38,556 nt of DNA from NCBI GenBank assembly GCA_040143965.1, contig JASJQH010000046.1, positions 1 to 38,556 of the forward strand, read 5' to 3'. This document shows, piece after piece, positions 10,291-20,447 of this stretch. The position numbers and the translations under genes are program-made. This stretch comes from Basidiobolus ranarum. Taxonomy: Eukaryota; Basidiobolomycota; Basidiobolomycetes; Basidiobolales. The notes below the pieces were generated by a model. It made no database searches. It worked only from the letters and a program-made list of their open reading frames with translations, and was not told the origin of the DNA. Positions within the stretch are counted from its first letter, which is position 1, and each line of letters begins with the position of its first letter.

Positions 10291-10344
10291 GGATAAGGAT
10301 ATGAATGTGTGAGCACGAGTGCGGATGTAGGAATCAATCTAGAA

Positions 10345-10872
10345 CTATTTGTAATTTCCCGGAATCACAACTGAACAACCCTCAGTACTAAGGCCCATAT
10401 CGCAATCATTCTTCTTATTACAACAACGAATGCAGTACTTGCCAGTATCAGGTTCAATTAGAGAGACAAAGAATGTATATCCCGCGCAACCCGACTGAGC
10501 AGGAGCTCCACGATTATCATATTGACCACCACCATCTTTACGTGATAACTGGTAAGCACTAGGGTTCATTCGACCAGTGATTTGAACCCAATCCTGAGTT
10601 TTCTTAAAATGGGCAGTTTTGATGAAGTTTTTGGGAAGTAACTTGGCCTTGGGTGCCACTGGGTTAGGTCTGGTACAGAAAACAACGGCATCATGTTCAT
10701 GAGAGCCAATTTCCATGCCTGGCTTAGGAGGAAGAAAAAGGCAGAAGCTGGTGGTACTGTTAATGGTGGTCAAATGATTAATATCGGGATTACCGACAGA
10801 TATAGGTTTTGCAATTGATAAAGCAGCAGCCAAAAGGAATGCTGTTACAGTAAAGAAGGATTTCCCGAACAT
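10345..10872 (-). CDS. Small secreted eight-cysteine protein, paralog 3
   Basis: An upstream in-frame ATG would give 193 residues, but the second ATG (10872) is preferred. It yields exactly 175 residues like the other four, begins a clean signal peptide (MFGKSFF...ALSIA before KPI), and leaves room after the TATA-like CATAAAAG at 10940-10947; the upstream ATG would lie within about 14 bp of that box. All eight array cysteines are kept, as are an INST sequon and the GGGQYDNRGAP block (Y for F). It ends GNYK instead of GDYS and has more Lys. It is the innermost minus-strand member, facing the 1.9-kb central spacer. Function unknown. Confidence 0.92.
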   Translation of the reverse strand: MFGKSFFTVTAFLLAAALSIAKPISVGNPDINHLTTINSTTSFCLFLPPKPGMEIGSHEHDAVVFCTRPNPVAPKAKLLPKNFIKTAHFKKTQDWVQITGRMNPSAYQLSRKDGGGQYDNRGAPAQSGCAGYTFFVSLIEPDTGKYCIRCCNKKNDCDMGLSTEGCSVVIPGNYK

Positions 10873-10939
10873 TCTTGAGTGGTGAAAGATAATAGAAGGG
10901 AGAAGAGATGGATAGTTGCTAATCATCCTTGAGTCTGTA

Positions 10940-10947
10940 CTTTTATG
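10940..10947 (-). promoter_or_regulatory. TATA-like box of secreted paralog 3
   Basis: CATAAAAG on the minus strand lies 68 bp before the preferred ATG at 10872 and only 14 bp before the alternative ATG at 10926, so it helps choose the start. Confidence 0.55.
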
Positions 10948-11810
10948 CCATTCTCTCGACTAGTTACTGCCATCTCTAAATATGCGGAACCCTTCGGATG
11001 ATACCACTGTACACATTGCAATGTATAACAGCTTTTAAGTCTTTGTCCTCAAATGGTTAATATGCAGTCGTATTTCTATATTCAACATGTAACATAAGTT
11101 GCTCACACTTCAATGTATCACTCAATTTCCTATCGATCTACTTGGTGTATGAATTTTTCATGTACAGGCAAGGTATTTAGAACTGGTCGCGCAAAATTTG
11201 CAGGTCAATCATTTCAAGCTCTGTTCAAGCTGTATTTTTAGAATGGAATGTTTATCAGAGCATGCACACTAGCAATTTTCCCTCAAATGGGGGGGGGCAT
11301 TCGTAGGTATTGTTTGACTGTCATTGCTTTCCTTATAGAGTCAGGCTATGCTCAGTATCAATGGGTTTAATTGTTACCACCACGGTTACTCAATGCCCAT
11401 TTTGAATGAATCAACAGTGACACAGATTTTTAAAATAGATATTAGCCCACGGGAATCCCACTACATTCCTCCGGATTTTCATTGCTTCCTTCCCACTAAA
11501 TACAAAGCAAGATAAAGTCAACATTGCGATAGATATGGGCAAATGATCATGAATTCTTCCAACAAATGAAAATGAATTTATCGTCTTATGATCGAGTTGT
11601 ACATCCAAGGGTTTTGAAAACCGGAGTTTCTGCGTAATAATCATCCAATTACAGTAAAATTTTACAAGTGACTGGGATACTCCGGTCTTTAGTTGTAACA
11701 CAATCTATCGAATCATGACATTGAAATGACGAATCAAATACGCAGCCAAGAAGATTGATTATCGACTAGTATCAGCTCACGGATTGGGATTTTTCGAGGG
11801 CTTCTCATGG

Positions 11811-11840
11811 TATGTTGGATTCGTATATGTTGGATTCGTT
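11811..11840. repeat. 15-bp tandem duplication
   Basis: Two adjacent copies of TATGTTGGATTCGTW sit in the central spacer. They are a small slippage-type repeat with no evident function. Confidence 0.8.
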
Positions 11841-12732
11841 ATTCGAAACTTCCCCCTGAAATACTTGTCACTGTCCATTATTGGACATTCCAGTCGAGAC
11901 CCAAATAGTCAAACCATACTTCAAAAGAGAAGATCAAGTTGCGGTAGATGAGTATAGTAAGTAGCAGGTGATCTATTCTCTTGAAACTGAGTTCGGATTC
12001 CTAGCGATTACATGACCGAAGGCGCAAAATTCCGTATTCCATTTGTTAAAGATGTATCAGTATTTCGTGCACGAGGTAAGGCAGAGAGCGACCAATTGGG
12101 ATTTCATTGGACTTCTAGTATATAGAATGCAATGTAATGACGTGAAATGATCTTGAATAATCAACTCGTAGGGAAGGAACCAATTACTAGTAGGTGTCTG
12201 ACCGATGGCTAGATTATTTTGTTCCCGCTCTTAAATCGACGTTTCCATTGGAGGGGAAGGCGGGTTTGGGAGGTGAGCTTGAACTTAAAATCAGACCATA
12301 GATATGGTAACTGTAATCACCATACGTTGAGCTTGACGTGGACGGGAAATCGGCATGAGAAAGTAAAGACTAAATCACGTGGGGTATCTACAAAATGAAT
12401 GCTATGTACTGAATAGGAGATAATTCATTTAAATGCAAGAAGATAGCTAACCATGACTAATTCTCCATGAATTTAAGTTTACGCACTAGACACATACCAG
12501 GCATATGTGACGGACCGTCGGCGTTAACCAGCAAATTAACGAATGAGATGGCTGTAGAAGTGATTGTGAGAACGTATGATTCTCCCCTCTGAATTGCAAC
12601 TTACAATCCCGATGTGTAAGTGAAGACTCGTCAGTGTGGACATATATGGCCGTAACTATTTGGAATAGTTCCAAGGAACATGAAAAATCTAGTTATTATT
12701 GGTGGTATTCGGTGGTCATTCTAAGAGATAGA

Positions 12733-12740
12733 TATAAAAT
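12733..12740 (+). promoter_or_regulatory. TATA box of secreted paralog 4
   Basis: TATAAAAT lies 60 bp before the ATG at 12800. Confidence 0.65.
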
Positions 12741-12799
12741 GGCCGAGTTAGAAGCACAGAGAGTAGTAATTAATCAACCACCAAACCATTCAGTTCAAC

Positions 12800-13327
12800 A
12801 TGTATCTCAAGAGCTTCACTTCCTTAGCTAGTATACTAATCTCTGCGCTCTCTGTCGTAAGCAAACCTATTACCATTGGCGATCCCAGCATCAACCATCT
12901 CACTGTGGTAAATAATTCTACCGATTTCTGTCTTTTCCTGCCACCTGAACCTGGTATGATCATTGGCGAGCATGAACATGACGCTGTGGTATTTTGCACT
13001 AAACCCAACCCGGTAGCACCTAAGGCGATGATGCTCCCCGAAGGATTCATCCAATCTGCTCACTTTAATCAAACGGATACGTATGTTCAGGTCACTGGCA
13101 AGATGAATCCTGAAGCATACAACATGTCACGTACAGATGGTGGAGGACAATTCGACAATCGTGGTGCACCTCCACTATCAGGATGCGACGGATACACTTA
13201 CTTTGTCAGTTTAATCGAGCCTGATGTTGGGAATTATTGTATTCGCTGCTGTAATGAAAAGAATGACTGTAATATGGGTCTTAGTACTCAGGGATGTATG
13301 GCAGTAATCTCTGGTGACTACAGTTAA
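12800..13327 (+). CDS. Small secreted eight-cysteine protein, paralog 4
   Basis: 175 residues with a signal peptide ending ALSVVS before KPI. The eight cysteines and the motifs FCLFLPP, GEHEHDAVVFC, GGGQFDNRGAP, CIRCCNEKNDCNMGL and GDYS are intact. NNST is shared with paralog 2; extra sequons NQT and NMS appear in the middle, so it has the most candidate N-glycosylation sites. It is the first of two plus-strand genes and lies divergent to paralog 3. A 15-bp duplication follows the 3' end, and an AATAAA lies about 25 bp past the stop. The product should be exported; its function is unknown. Confidence 0.93.
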   Translation: MYLKSFTSLASILISALSVVSKPITIGDPSINHLTVVNNSTDFCLFLPPEPGMIIGEHEHDAVVFCTKPNPVAPKAMMLPEGFIQSAHFNQTDTYVQVTGKMNPEAYNMSRTDGGGQFDNRGAPPLSGCDGYTYFVSLIEPDVGNYCIRCCNEKNDCNMGLSTQGCMAVISGDYS

Positions 13328-13368
13328 TCATGGAATTGAATTTTTATCATTCAAATAAATTGTAGCAT

Positions 13369-13398
13369 AGCCTTCAAACGATTAGCCTTCAAACGATT
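13369..13398. repeat. 15-bp tandem duplication
   Basis: Two perfect adjacent copies of AGCCTTCAAACGATT begin 42 bp after the stop codon of paralog 4, in its 3' untranslated region. Confidence 0.9.
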
Positions 13399-13662
13399 TA
13401 CTGATAGGCGTTAATATCATCACCATTGGCCCCTCTCACCTTTATTCATTTGAAGATCCAATGCAAGGACTATGTCTTTTTTTATCTTATTCATCCGAAG
13501 ACTATTTATACTTGAAAGTCTCAATGTCTAATTATATATCAACCATTAAAACCACTGTTTGCATCAACTGAGAATGACGCCAGTTTAATAACTATATCTC
13601 GGATAAATTTCATAGGATGATTCATTACGAAAACCACTGGATGAGCAAGTATGAAGGGAAGG

Positions 13663-13670
13663 TATAAATA
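13663..13670 (+). promoter_or_regulatory. TATA box of secreted paralog 5
   Basis: TATAAATA lies 39 bp before the ATG at 13709. Confidence 0.7.
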
Positions 13671-13708
13671 GTCAACGGAAGTTTGTAAACTCATCAAGCT
13701 CATTCAAT

Positions 13709-14236
13709 ATGTTCATCAAGTCACTTGCATCTGTTACCGCCATCTTGGCCGTAGTATCATTAACCTCAGGAAAACCCATTACAGTTGGTGATGCAAGTAT
13801 AAACCATTTGACCTTTGTCAACAGTGCAGAAAGCTTTTGTCTTTTCTTACCTACCAAGCCAGGTATGATAATCGGTGAGCATGAAGATGATGCTGAGGTA
13901 TTCTGTACCAAGTCGGACTCTGTTGCACCAAACGCTCAGATGCTACCTGCTGGATTTATTCAAAGTGCACATTTTGGACAGACCGATTCTTACGTTCAAG
14001 TAACCGGACAAATGAACCCTGACGCATATCAGCTATCACGTCAAGACGGTGGAGGTCAATTCGATAACAGAGGAGCACCATCTAACTCTGGATGTGCAGG
14101 ATACACATATTTCGTCAGTTTAATTGAACCCAATACTGGCACATATTGTATACGCTGTTGTAACGAAAAGGATGATTGTAATATGGGATTAAGTACTGCA
14201 GGATGTGATACCGTTATACCTGGGGATTATAGTTGA
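13709..14236 (+). CDS. Small secreted eight-cysteine protein, paralog 5
   Basis: 175 residues with the signal peptide ending SLTSG before KPI and the eight cysteines in place. It is the most divergent copy. NST is replaced by NSA, so the shared sequon is lost; FLPP becomes FLPT; AVVFC becomes AEVFC; and the segment after the second cysteine is acidic or neutral (KSDSVAPNAQ) where others carry prolines and lysines. The C-terminal half (GGGQFDNRGAP, CIRCCNEKDDCNMGLS, PGDYS) stays close to the rest. AATAAA follows about 10 bp after the stop. It is the last gene of the array; function unknown. Confidence 0.93.
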   Translation: MFIKSLASVTAILAVVSLTSGKPITVGDASINHLTFVNSAESFCLFLPTKPGMIIGEHEDDAEVFCTKSDSVAPNAQMLPAGFIQSAHFGQTDSYVQVTGQMNPDAYQLSRQDGGGQFDNRGAPSNSGCAGYTYFVSLIEPNTGTYCIRCCNEKDDCNMGLSTAGCDTVIPGDYS

Positions 14237-14774
14237 AAATATCTGTAAATAAAAATTATCAGTAGTAAACCATCAATTTTGTCAGAATTGGCATATTATT
14301 TTCCCGGTATCGGTAGGGTATTGTGGTAGTGGTAGTGGTAATATCACCCCTCACAAGCACCAGTTTGATTGATAACATGGTTACAATCAACCCTCCATTA
14401 TTCCGCTTCTTCATATCAATGTTTTTCATTTATTACCCTGTCAATTATGGACCAGAGAGAAGCGCAGATGAGCAAGTTCAATGATAAATGGATTTCAGAG
14501 TGGTGGCTTTATCATATTTTGGCTAGTGAGTGTTTACGAATATTGCTATGTAGTGTAAGAGATTGGAGACGTAAGGATGAGATTGTTTAATCACCAATGA
14601 ATTTACTCATCAATGATAATTACCCTGAATAGATGTATATATATATGATTAAAACTTTATCTTAATGCTTGTATCAAAGTGAACCTGACGAGTCTATTAT
14701 CCTATTTATTTGCATTTACTACTTGAAAGAGGAGCAGTTTCTAAGATAGCCAAGCGTGTACAATTATATAAAGC
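14237..14774. other. Intergenic region before the UBX-domain gene
   Basis: It holds the paralog 5 poly(A) region (AATAAA near 14248), a short GGTAGT-rich stretch near 14325-14340 and a TA run near 14636. A 73-codon open frame at 14369-14590 is not supported by any family resemblance. Confidence 0.55.
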
Positions 14775-16860
14775 ATGAGTACCTCGGATTCATTGACATC
14801 TGAACAAGAAGAAATTCTGTTAAACTTCCAAGTAGGTGACTTATAGTAAAACGCATTGGAGTTGAGTAACTAGAGTTAACAAGTTTCTCTAGGCTGTAAC
14901 TGATATAAATGATGTTGAAAAGGCTGTTACTATGTTACGACAAAATAACTGGAATATTGAGGTAATAATTTATAGGCTTATATAGGTGCTACTATTACTC
15001 TAGTAGTCTCATCAATCGTCATTTCCTTCGCGATTAATAATATTGATGATTGAATTAGACTGCCGTACGAGTATTTCTAGATGACGAAAGTCAAGGTAGC
15101 AACGTCCAAGAAGAATCTTCAACGTCTCGAAACAAGCCAGAAACTAGTAGTGGAACACGGTAAATACTTTTTAATTGCCTCTGCAACCTCTAGTGATGAC
15201 AGCTAAAATAAATTCACCCCTCTAGTCATAATGATATTCCCGCGGTAAGCTTTGTCGAATTTACCTTTGTTTAAACGGTATCCTCTAAATATTGTATCTC
15301 AAAAGCCTCCTGGTGTTTCTATTGCTTCATTGGTGTCATTCCCTGTAACATTGGTTTGGGGAGTTTTGGGTGGCTTGTTTACTCTTCTTTGTAAGTTCAT
15401 AATTTATTTATGTCCAGTGAATGCATTTCAACCAAGTATATATACTTAATAACCGTAACATTCAAGATTCATTGTTTGTACCTGCCAATCGCACTGTAAC
15501 CCAAGGCGGGGCTGGAAATTCCCGTTCTATAGCGTTGAAATTCATTCAAGAATTCGAAGAAAATTACGGTGGAGTGAGACCCGAATTTTTTGTTGGTGGA
15601 TATTCCGAAGTAAGTATTTATAATCTCACTACATTCACCACTGATATATCTATTTAACGTATCAAAACAACAAGGCTCTATCCCGTGCTAAGCGAGATGT
15701 TAAATACTTACTAGTGATCCTTTTGTCAGAAGGCCCGGAAAATAACCGTACATTTTGCCAGTAAGTAGAGTGGACTTTGGAATGCACCTAGATATCTTCA
15801 CTAAATATTCTTACATTAAATTAGGAACACCTTAAGTTCCGAAAGATTGATCAATTTCCTTCGTGAGCAGGAGGTTATTGTATGGGGTGGAGATACGAGA
15901 GGTCCTGATGGATACCAAGTTAGCACTGCATTACAAGCCAGGACATATCCATTTGTAGGACTGATTGGTTTGCAATCTGCTCCAAATGGAGTCCCTAAAA
16001 TGACATTGATTGAAAAAATCCAAGGTAAATTTGGTTTCTTCGTTGGTTCAATCCTACTATTCATCTCATAAGACTCTACTCACTCCAACCAATACATCTT
16101 TAGGCCAAACCACTCCAGATGTTATTATACAGAGACTGACCATCCAATTCCAGCGCACATCTACCGAATTACAACGTGCAAAGAGTGAGCATCAAGAACG
16201 GCAAGAAAGTAGAAGCATCAGAGAGCAGCAAGATGAAGCGTATAGACAAAGTTTGTTGGCTGATCAAGAAAAGGTACGTATTACCATTTACGTGGTGATT
16301 CAATCCAACTGACGACTAATTAAATTACCTTGTAGGAACGTAAAGCTAGAGAAGAACGTGAGCGTGTCGAAAAAGAAAGATCGGAGGTGGAAAGAATTGA
16401 AAAGGCCAGAGCCAAACTTGAAGCCGATCGCCTTAAGTATCGACAATATTTGATCACTGTCTTACCAAACGAACCATCGACTGAGGAGCCCAACACCGCA
16501 AGACTGAGCTTCAAAATGCCAAGTGGGGAAAGAGTGGTCCGTAGATTCCGTGGAGATGAGAAAGTTGAGGTGAGTAGGGAAAGACTCACTCTTCAAGATA
16601 TGTAACTCACTCGCTGAATGATTATTGTTTAGGATGTTTACGCTTTTGTTGATACCTATTCGCTCTCAGCTGATCGTGACTTCGAAGCTGTCTCTCAGAA
16701 CCCAGTTCCGGATTATGTGCACGAATATACGTTCCATTTGGTCTCACCATTCCCTAGAACGGTTGTTGAATTGAGTTCAAAGGATCTCAAGATTAGAGAT
16801 GTTCCCGCCCTTTGGCCAAGTGCCAACTTATTAATCGAAGATTTGGATCTTGAAGACTAG
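14775..16860 (+). CDS. UBX-domain ERAD factor, FAF2/UBXD8 (Ubx2/Ucp10) type
   Basis: Eleven exons join in frame into 463 residues: 14775-14831, 14893-14961, 15059-15159, 15226-15244, 15306-15390, 15467-15609, 15675-15760, 15825-16024, 16104-16273, 16336-16569, 16633-16860. Domain order is that of human FAF2: UBA-like 1-50, a hydrophobic ER/lipid-droplet hairpin 83-110, a thioredoxin-like UAS domain about 125-265 (EEKYG-type entry, GYQVSTAL), a charged coiled coil 265-345 with QQDEAYRQSLLADQEK, and a C-terminal UBX domain about 362-458 with the p97/Cdc48-binding FPR loop (428-430). The family recruits Cdc48 to ubiquitinated ER or lipid-droplet clients. Exon 4 is only 19 nt, and several acceptors are AAG. 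The least certain junctions are exons 4-6, where no family motif fixes the splice sites. It is convergent with the exosome gene. Confidence 0.93.
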
Positions 16861-17154
16861 CATTCAGTACAGGTACAAGGTATAAAACCAATGGCACAGT
16901 GCTGAGAAATCCATCTAAATCAACATAAACTTCAACGCTGTACTTGCACTTTTATTGAGGTGATTTTGTAACCAATGTCAATACAAAAATTCCCGATTTT
17001 CTTCAATTTATTTGGCCTTTGTATTCAAATAAAATTACAACTGAATTAGCGTGACAACGGAAAATCCTTCCAAATACCATGAATCTAGGAAGAGAAGATA
17101 TTGAAAGGGAGAAAGACGATGGAATGTCAACATATGTGTATATCTATATCAAAC

Positions 17155-18466
17155 TTAATCTAGGATTTCTTGAACTTGCTTGGCACGAAGTTTCGCTGAC
17201 TCGATGAGCTCTTGTAATTGCTCTTTTGTACATGGGATTCCGCCATCCTTCCACATGGTTGCAAGTTTACCGGTGTCGTCCAAGGTGATGGTAACTAATG
17301 TGTCTACCAAACTCTCTTCGGTGTGATTAGGATCGGCGATGACACGCTCGCTAAAAATACTGAGTTAATACAAGAGCAGATGAATGGCAATATATACATA
17401 AAGATATACTATACTAACCCATCAAATATACCAAACGTAGCTGGATATAAAACGTGGTTCAAGTTCAGTTGAATTTCCTCTTCTCTCGTTGCAGTGACCG
17501 AACCTTCCTCGCTTGAATAAGTGACCTTGGGAAGTTTAACTGAGCAAGACATCCAATTAATCTTATGTTCAACCTTATAAATGATGTAAGTCTAACAAAC
17601 TAACCATTTTTAAGTGCTGCGATGAATGCAATTAATGCTGCGTCAAAAATATTTCCATCGTAATTAAGACACACGATATCCACATAAAGAACCCAAACAG
17701 CTTTTCCTTTCTCAATGCACAATTGCTCCAAGGGCATAATTTTACAGCTAAAATTATGCTTTAGTATTCCATTGAAATATTAGAATAAAGTAGAGGAGAT
17801 TCAGCTTACCTATGGAATAGATTATTGATGTTGTCACTCAGAACCTGAGCTTTTTCACTTGGTGGTCCAGGTTTAAATTGAGAAGAGCACAGGGGAGGCA
17901 ACTCGACGTTGGGTACTAAAGAGAATAATAGGTTGGTATATTATGACAAAGGAACGGTCGTACTCGATAAATCTTCGAAATAATATGATCTGCACAACTT
18001 TCTATTTCTTCTTTTACTAACCTACAAAGCCTTCGTTTGGTGAGGATATTTTAGGCTCAGCGACTTCTGCTTTAATTCCGCACAAAACTGAAGTTTCACC
18101 GATACGTACCAAAGCGGAACCGTCAGCTGTACCGATGGCACCTTAATAATTTCAAGAAACCCAACTTAATATTGAAAAAAAAACTAGCAGAGAAGTAATT
18201 CGTAGGGTATATGAGGTTATTTGAGAATCTTGAGTTAAAAGTTGATTTGTCCCTTATTTCACAATTTCTTCTTTCCCCTCTCTTCCTATCCGAAATAATG
18301 CGAATATTTTACCTGGTGTCACTTTGGTTTGTCTGTAACTGGACAAGCCACGTCCATCAGGACGAATATTTTGGGATAAAAATTTACGAAAGTACTCAGC
18401 AGGGTGAATCTTACGAAAGGTATCACCGGAAAAGGTGAAGCCGGTAGGTTCGTTTTCCAATTGCAT
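17155..18466 (-). CDS. RRP43: Exosome core subunit Rrp43 (EXOSC8), RNase PH-like
   Basis: Six exons on the minus strand (18466-18313, 18141-18022, 17915-17810, 17747-17605, 17539-17419, 17350-17155) join to 279 residues, the length of EXOSC8. The order of motifs matches that subunit: [18 protein letters not shown] at 22-39, [61 protein letters not shown], then [17 protein letters not shown] and a TGKL-type end. It should be a catalytically inert ring subunit of the nine-member RNA exosome used in 3' RNA processing and decay in nucleus and cytoplasm. Three of five donors are GTTAGT. The first intron is longest (171 bp). It lies in tandem behind the proteasome gene with a 313-bp spacer (18467-18779) in which no other gene is visible. 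Confidence 0.95.
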
Positions 18467-18779
18467 GTTAAAGACGCGTTAAACAAAAGTGAACAAAGTG
18501 AAGGGGAATTTTTATTACTTTGAGCGATGAAAACCTAACAAATAAGCATCATATCGGTCCATAAAAAAGAAAAAAAACCTCATACATTAGAAATCTTTCC
18601 TAAGATCATGCAAATCAAGATTAATTCTATGTGGATATTCATTTCTTGAGATATTCGTACTAACTACTAATCAATAAATCGATCTATCGATCAACCAACA
18701 ATTAACCTCAAACAAAGCAATATGATGGTTTTATTTTCTCAATTACATAGAAGATGGAATTAGTTCACTCAAAATAAAG

Positions 18780-19832
18780 TTATTTAGCCTCAGCTTCTTG
18801 TGCATCTTTGAATTCTTTCAATAGCTCATCAATCTCCTTAGCTGGGTAGATCTTCTGGACTACTTTGCCATTGACTACCCGAATGGTGGCAAACTCGACT
18901 AATTACAAAAAATAAAGTTCGATTAATGGTATGTTCAAGTATGTGCTTAGATACCATCTCGCTATGGAAAACTGTACTTACGTTTCTCACCGGTCAAGTT
19001 GGCATTATCTAAAGTCTTGCTAAGGATCTTCACTGTAAGACCAATGGCATCTTGAAGTGTCATATCTTCTTTGTAATCTTGCTTAAGAATAGACTGTGCA
19101 CCAGCATTATTGGCACCAATACAAGTAGCCTTCCAACCGCTGTAATTACCAGAAGGATCCGAATGATATAATTGAAGTCCAAAGTTCTTATCGTAACCGG
19201 CATAAATCAAGGAAACACCGAATGGACGCATACCTTTTAACAATATCAATCAATATATACCAACAGAGGAAATGTCTAGAAACAGTGAAAATTACCTCCG
19301 TATTGAGTGTACCCTTGCTTCAAGTCGCAAAGCTTCTGTACAAGCTGTTCGGTAGGGATCTCTTCTCCATAGGTGAAGAGGTATTGTTGAGCACGTTGAC
19401 GTAAGTAGTTGATTAAGATGTTAGCATCGGAGGTGATACCGGCCACTCCACAAACGGTATTACTAGAATTTTAATTTAACGTTAAGTTCTTTTTCCTTGG
19501 TGGTATATAAATGCTTGTTTCTCTTGTTATAAGAGTCAATATCTGAATAAACATACTCATCGAGAACGTAGACTTTCTCGGTTGAAGAGCTTTGCTCTAA
19601 AAGTTTGGAGGTAACTTTGCGTTCAGCTGCGATGACAATACCATCTGTACCGGTGATACCGATGACAGTACCCGCCATAGAAATAGCCTCCATAGCATAT
19701 TCAACCTGGTACAAACGACCTAGAGCATTCAACAATCGGTTAATACAAGATAAAGCATACACCACCAACAGAACTGAGAGATTCACCTTCAGGAGAAAAA
19801 ATAGTGGTTCTTGAATCGTATCTTCTAGCCAT
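18780..19832 (-). CDS. PRE9: 20S proteasome subunit alpha type-4 (Pre9/PSMA4)
   Basis: Five exons (19832-19787, 19719-19557, 19462-19296, 19233-18982, 18898-18780) join to 248 residues. The N-terminus [17 protein letters not shown], followed by [12 protein letters not shown], is the alpha-subunit signature as it occurs in the alpha-4/Pre9 type. Further support comes from [56 protein letters not shown] and [11 protein letters not shown]. It forms part of the outer gating ring of the proteasome and has no protease site. The C-terminal tail ([12 protein letters not shown]) is acidic and shorter than in animals. The first intron is only 67 bp and separates residue 16 from the signature. The gene precedes RRP43 on the same strand. 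Confidence 0.96.
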
Positions 19833-20447
19833 GTTTATAAGAATTCAATGGAAAGGTATCTTTTATAAAGTGTTGATTTTTCCTCTCTTGTATATGTATC
19901 TCAGAGTATTAAGAGTAGCGAAGAAACCCGATAGTAGTCGTGATAGTTGTAACCGTACTTTGGAAAATAACTTACTTTCTAACCCAACTGATACCAAACC
20001 CGCTCCTCCTATAAAAGTGAATGGTTTGAAAATTCTGAGTGATTACGATTTTGGGCTGATTACGTCGGCATGGAAAATGAATTAAAAGTGTGAGCGTAAG
20101 CGTATGCTAACCTCCACCATCGTCCATTGATTTGAAATCGCTTATATCTTGTTTATTTAAAGCAAGGACGGACACAAAATCCACATGGTCAAGTTGGGTC
20201 GTGATTGACTTTATTAACAAAAGAGAAACAACCAAATACAGAAAATTCATAAAAAACGTACATAAAGACTCCACTCACGAGTTGTGCAAGATATAGATGA
20301 TTTAGATTATAATTGAAACAACGCTTACGAAACACTGCTTGGATAATGTATAGGAATTGGAGTGTTGTGAGCAGAGATGTTAAAGAATCAAATGGGCGCT
20401 TGTTGATGAAAAGAAGTCTAGCGAAAGAGGAGGAAAGAGGGAATAGT
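19833..20447. other. Promoter region of the proteasome gene and 3' flank of IWS1
   Basis: 615 bp between two minus-strand genes. No conserved promoter element such as a proteasome-associated GGTGGCAAA box was seen. The 213-codon minus-strand frame overlapping this area (20189-20830) is a wrong-frame reading through the last IWS1 exons. Confidence 0.5.

Larger units (their letters stand above)
9389..10344. other. Spacer between secreted paralogs 2 and 3
   Basis: It carries the paralog 2 promoter (TATAAAAG on the minus strand at 9453-9460, with an ATTGG/CCAAT motif near 9483) and a trinucleotide microsatellite at 10271-10290. No coding sequence was recognised. Confidence 0.6.
10873..12799. other. 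Central divergent spacer of the secreted-protein array
   Basis: 1.9 kb between the divergently transcribed paralogs 3 and 4. It holds both promoters (CATAAAAG at 10940-10947 minus; TATAAAAT at 12733-12740 plus), a G9 run at 11289-11297 and a 15-bp tandem duplication at 11811-11840. Open frames at 11411-11701 and 12486-12674 have no signal peptide, cysteine pattern or family resemblance. No paralog relic was found by eye. Confidence 0.6.
13328..13708. other. Spacer between secreted paralogs 4 and 5
   Basis: The shortest spacer of the array (381 bp). It holds the 15-bp duplication at 13369-13398 and the paralog 5 TATA box at 13663-13670. Nothing else was seen. Confidence 0.6.

Noticed and set aside
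11411-11701. 96-codon minus-strand frame in the central spacer
   Set aside because: No signal peptide, no cysteine pattern of the array and no other family resemblance; its length is within chance for AT-rich DNA.
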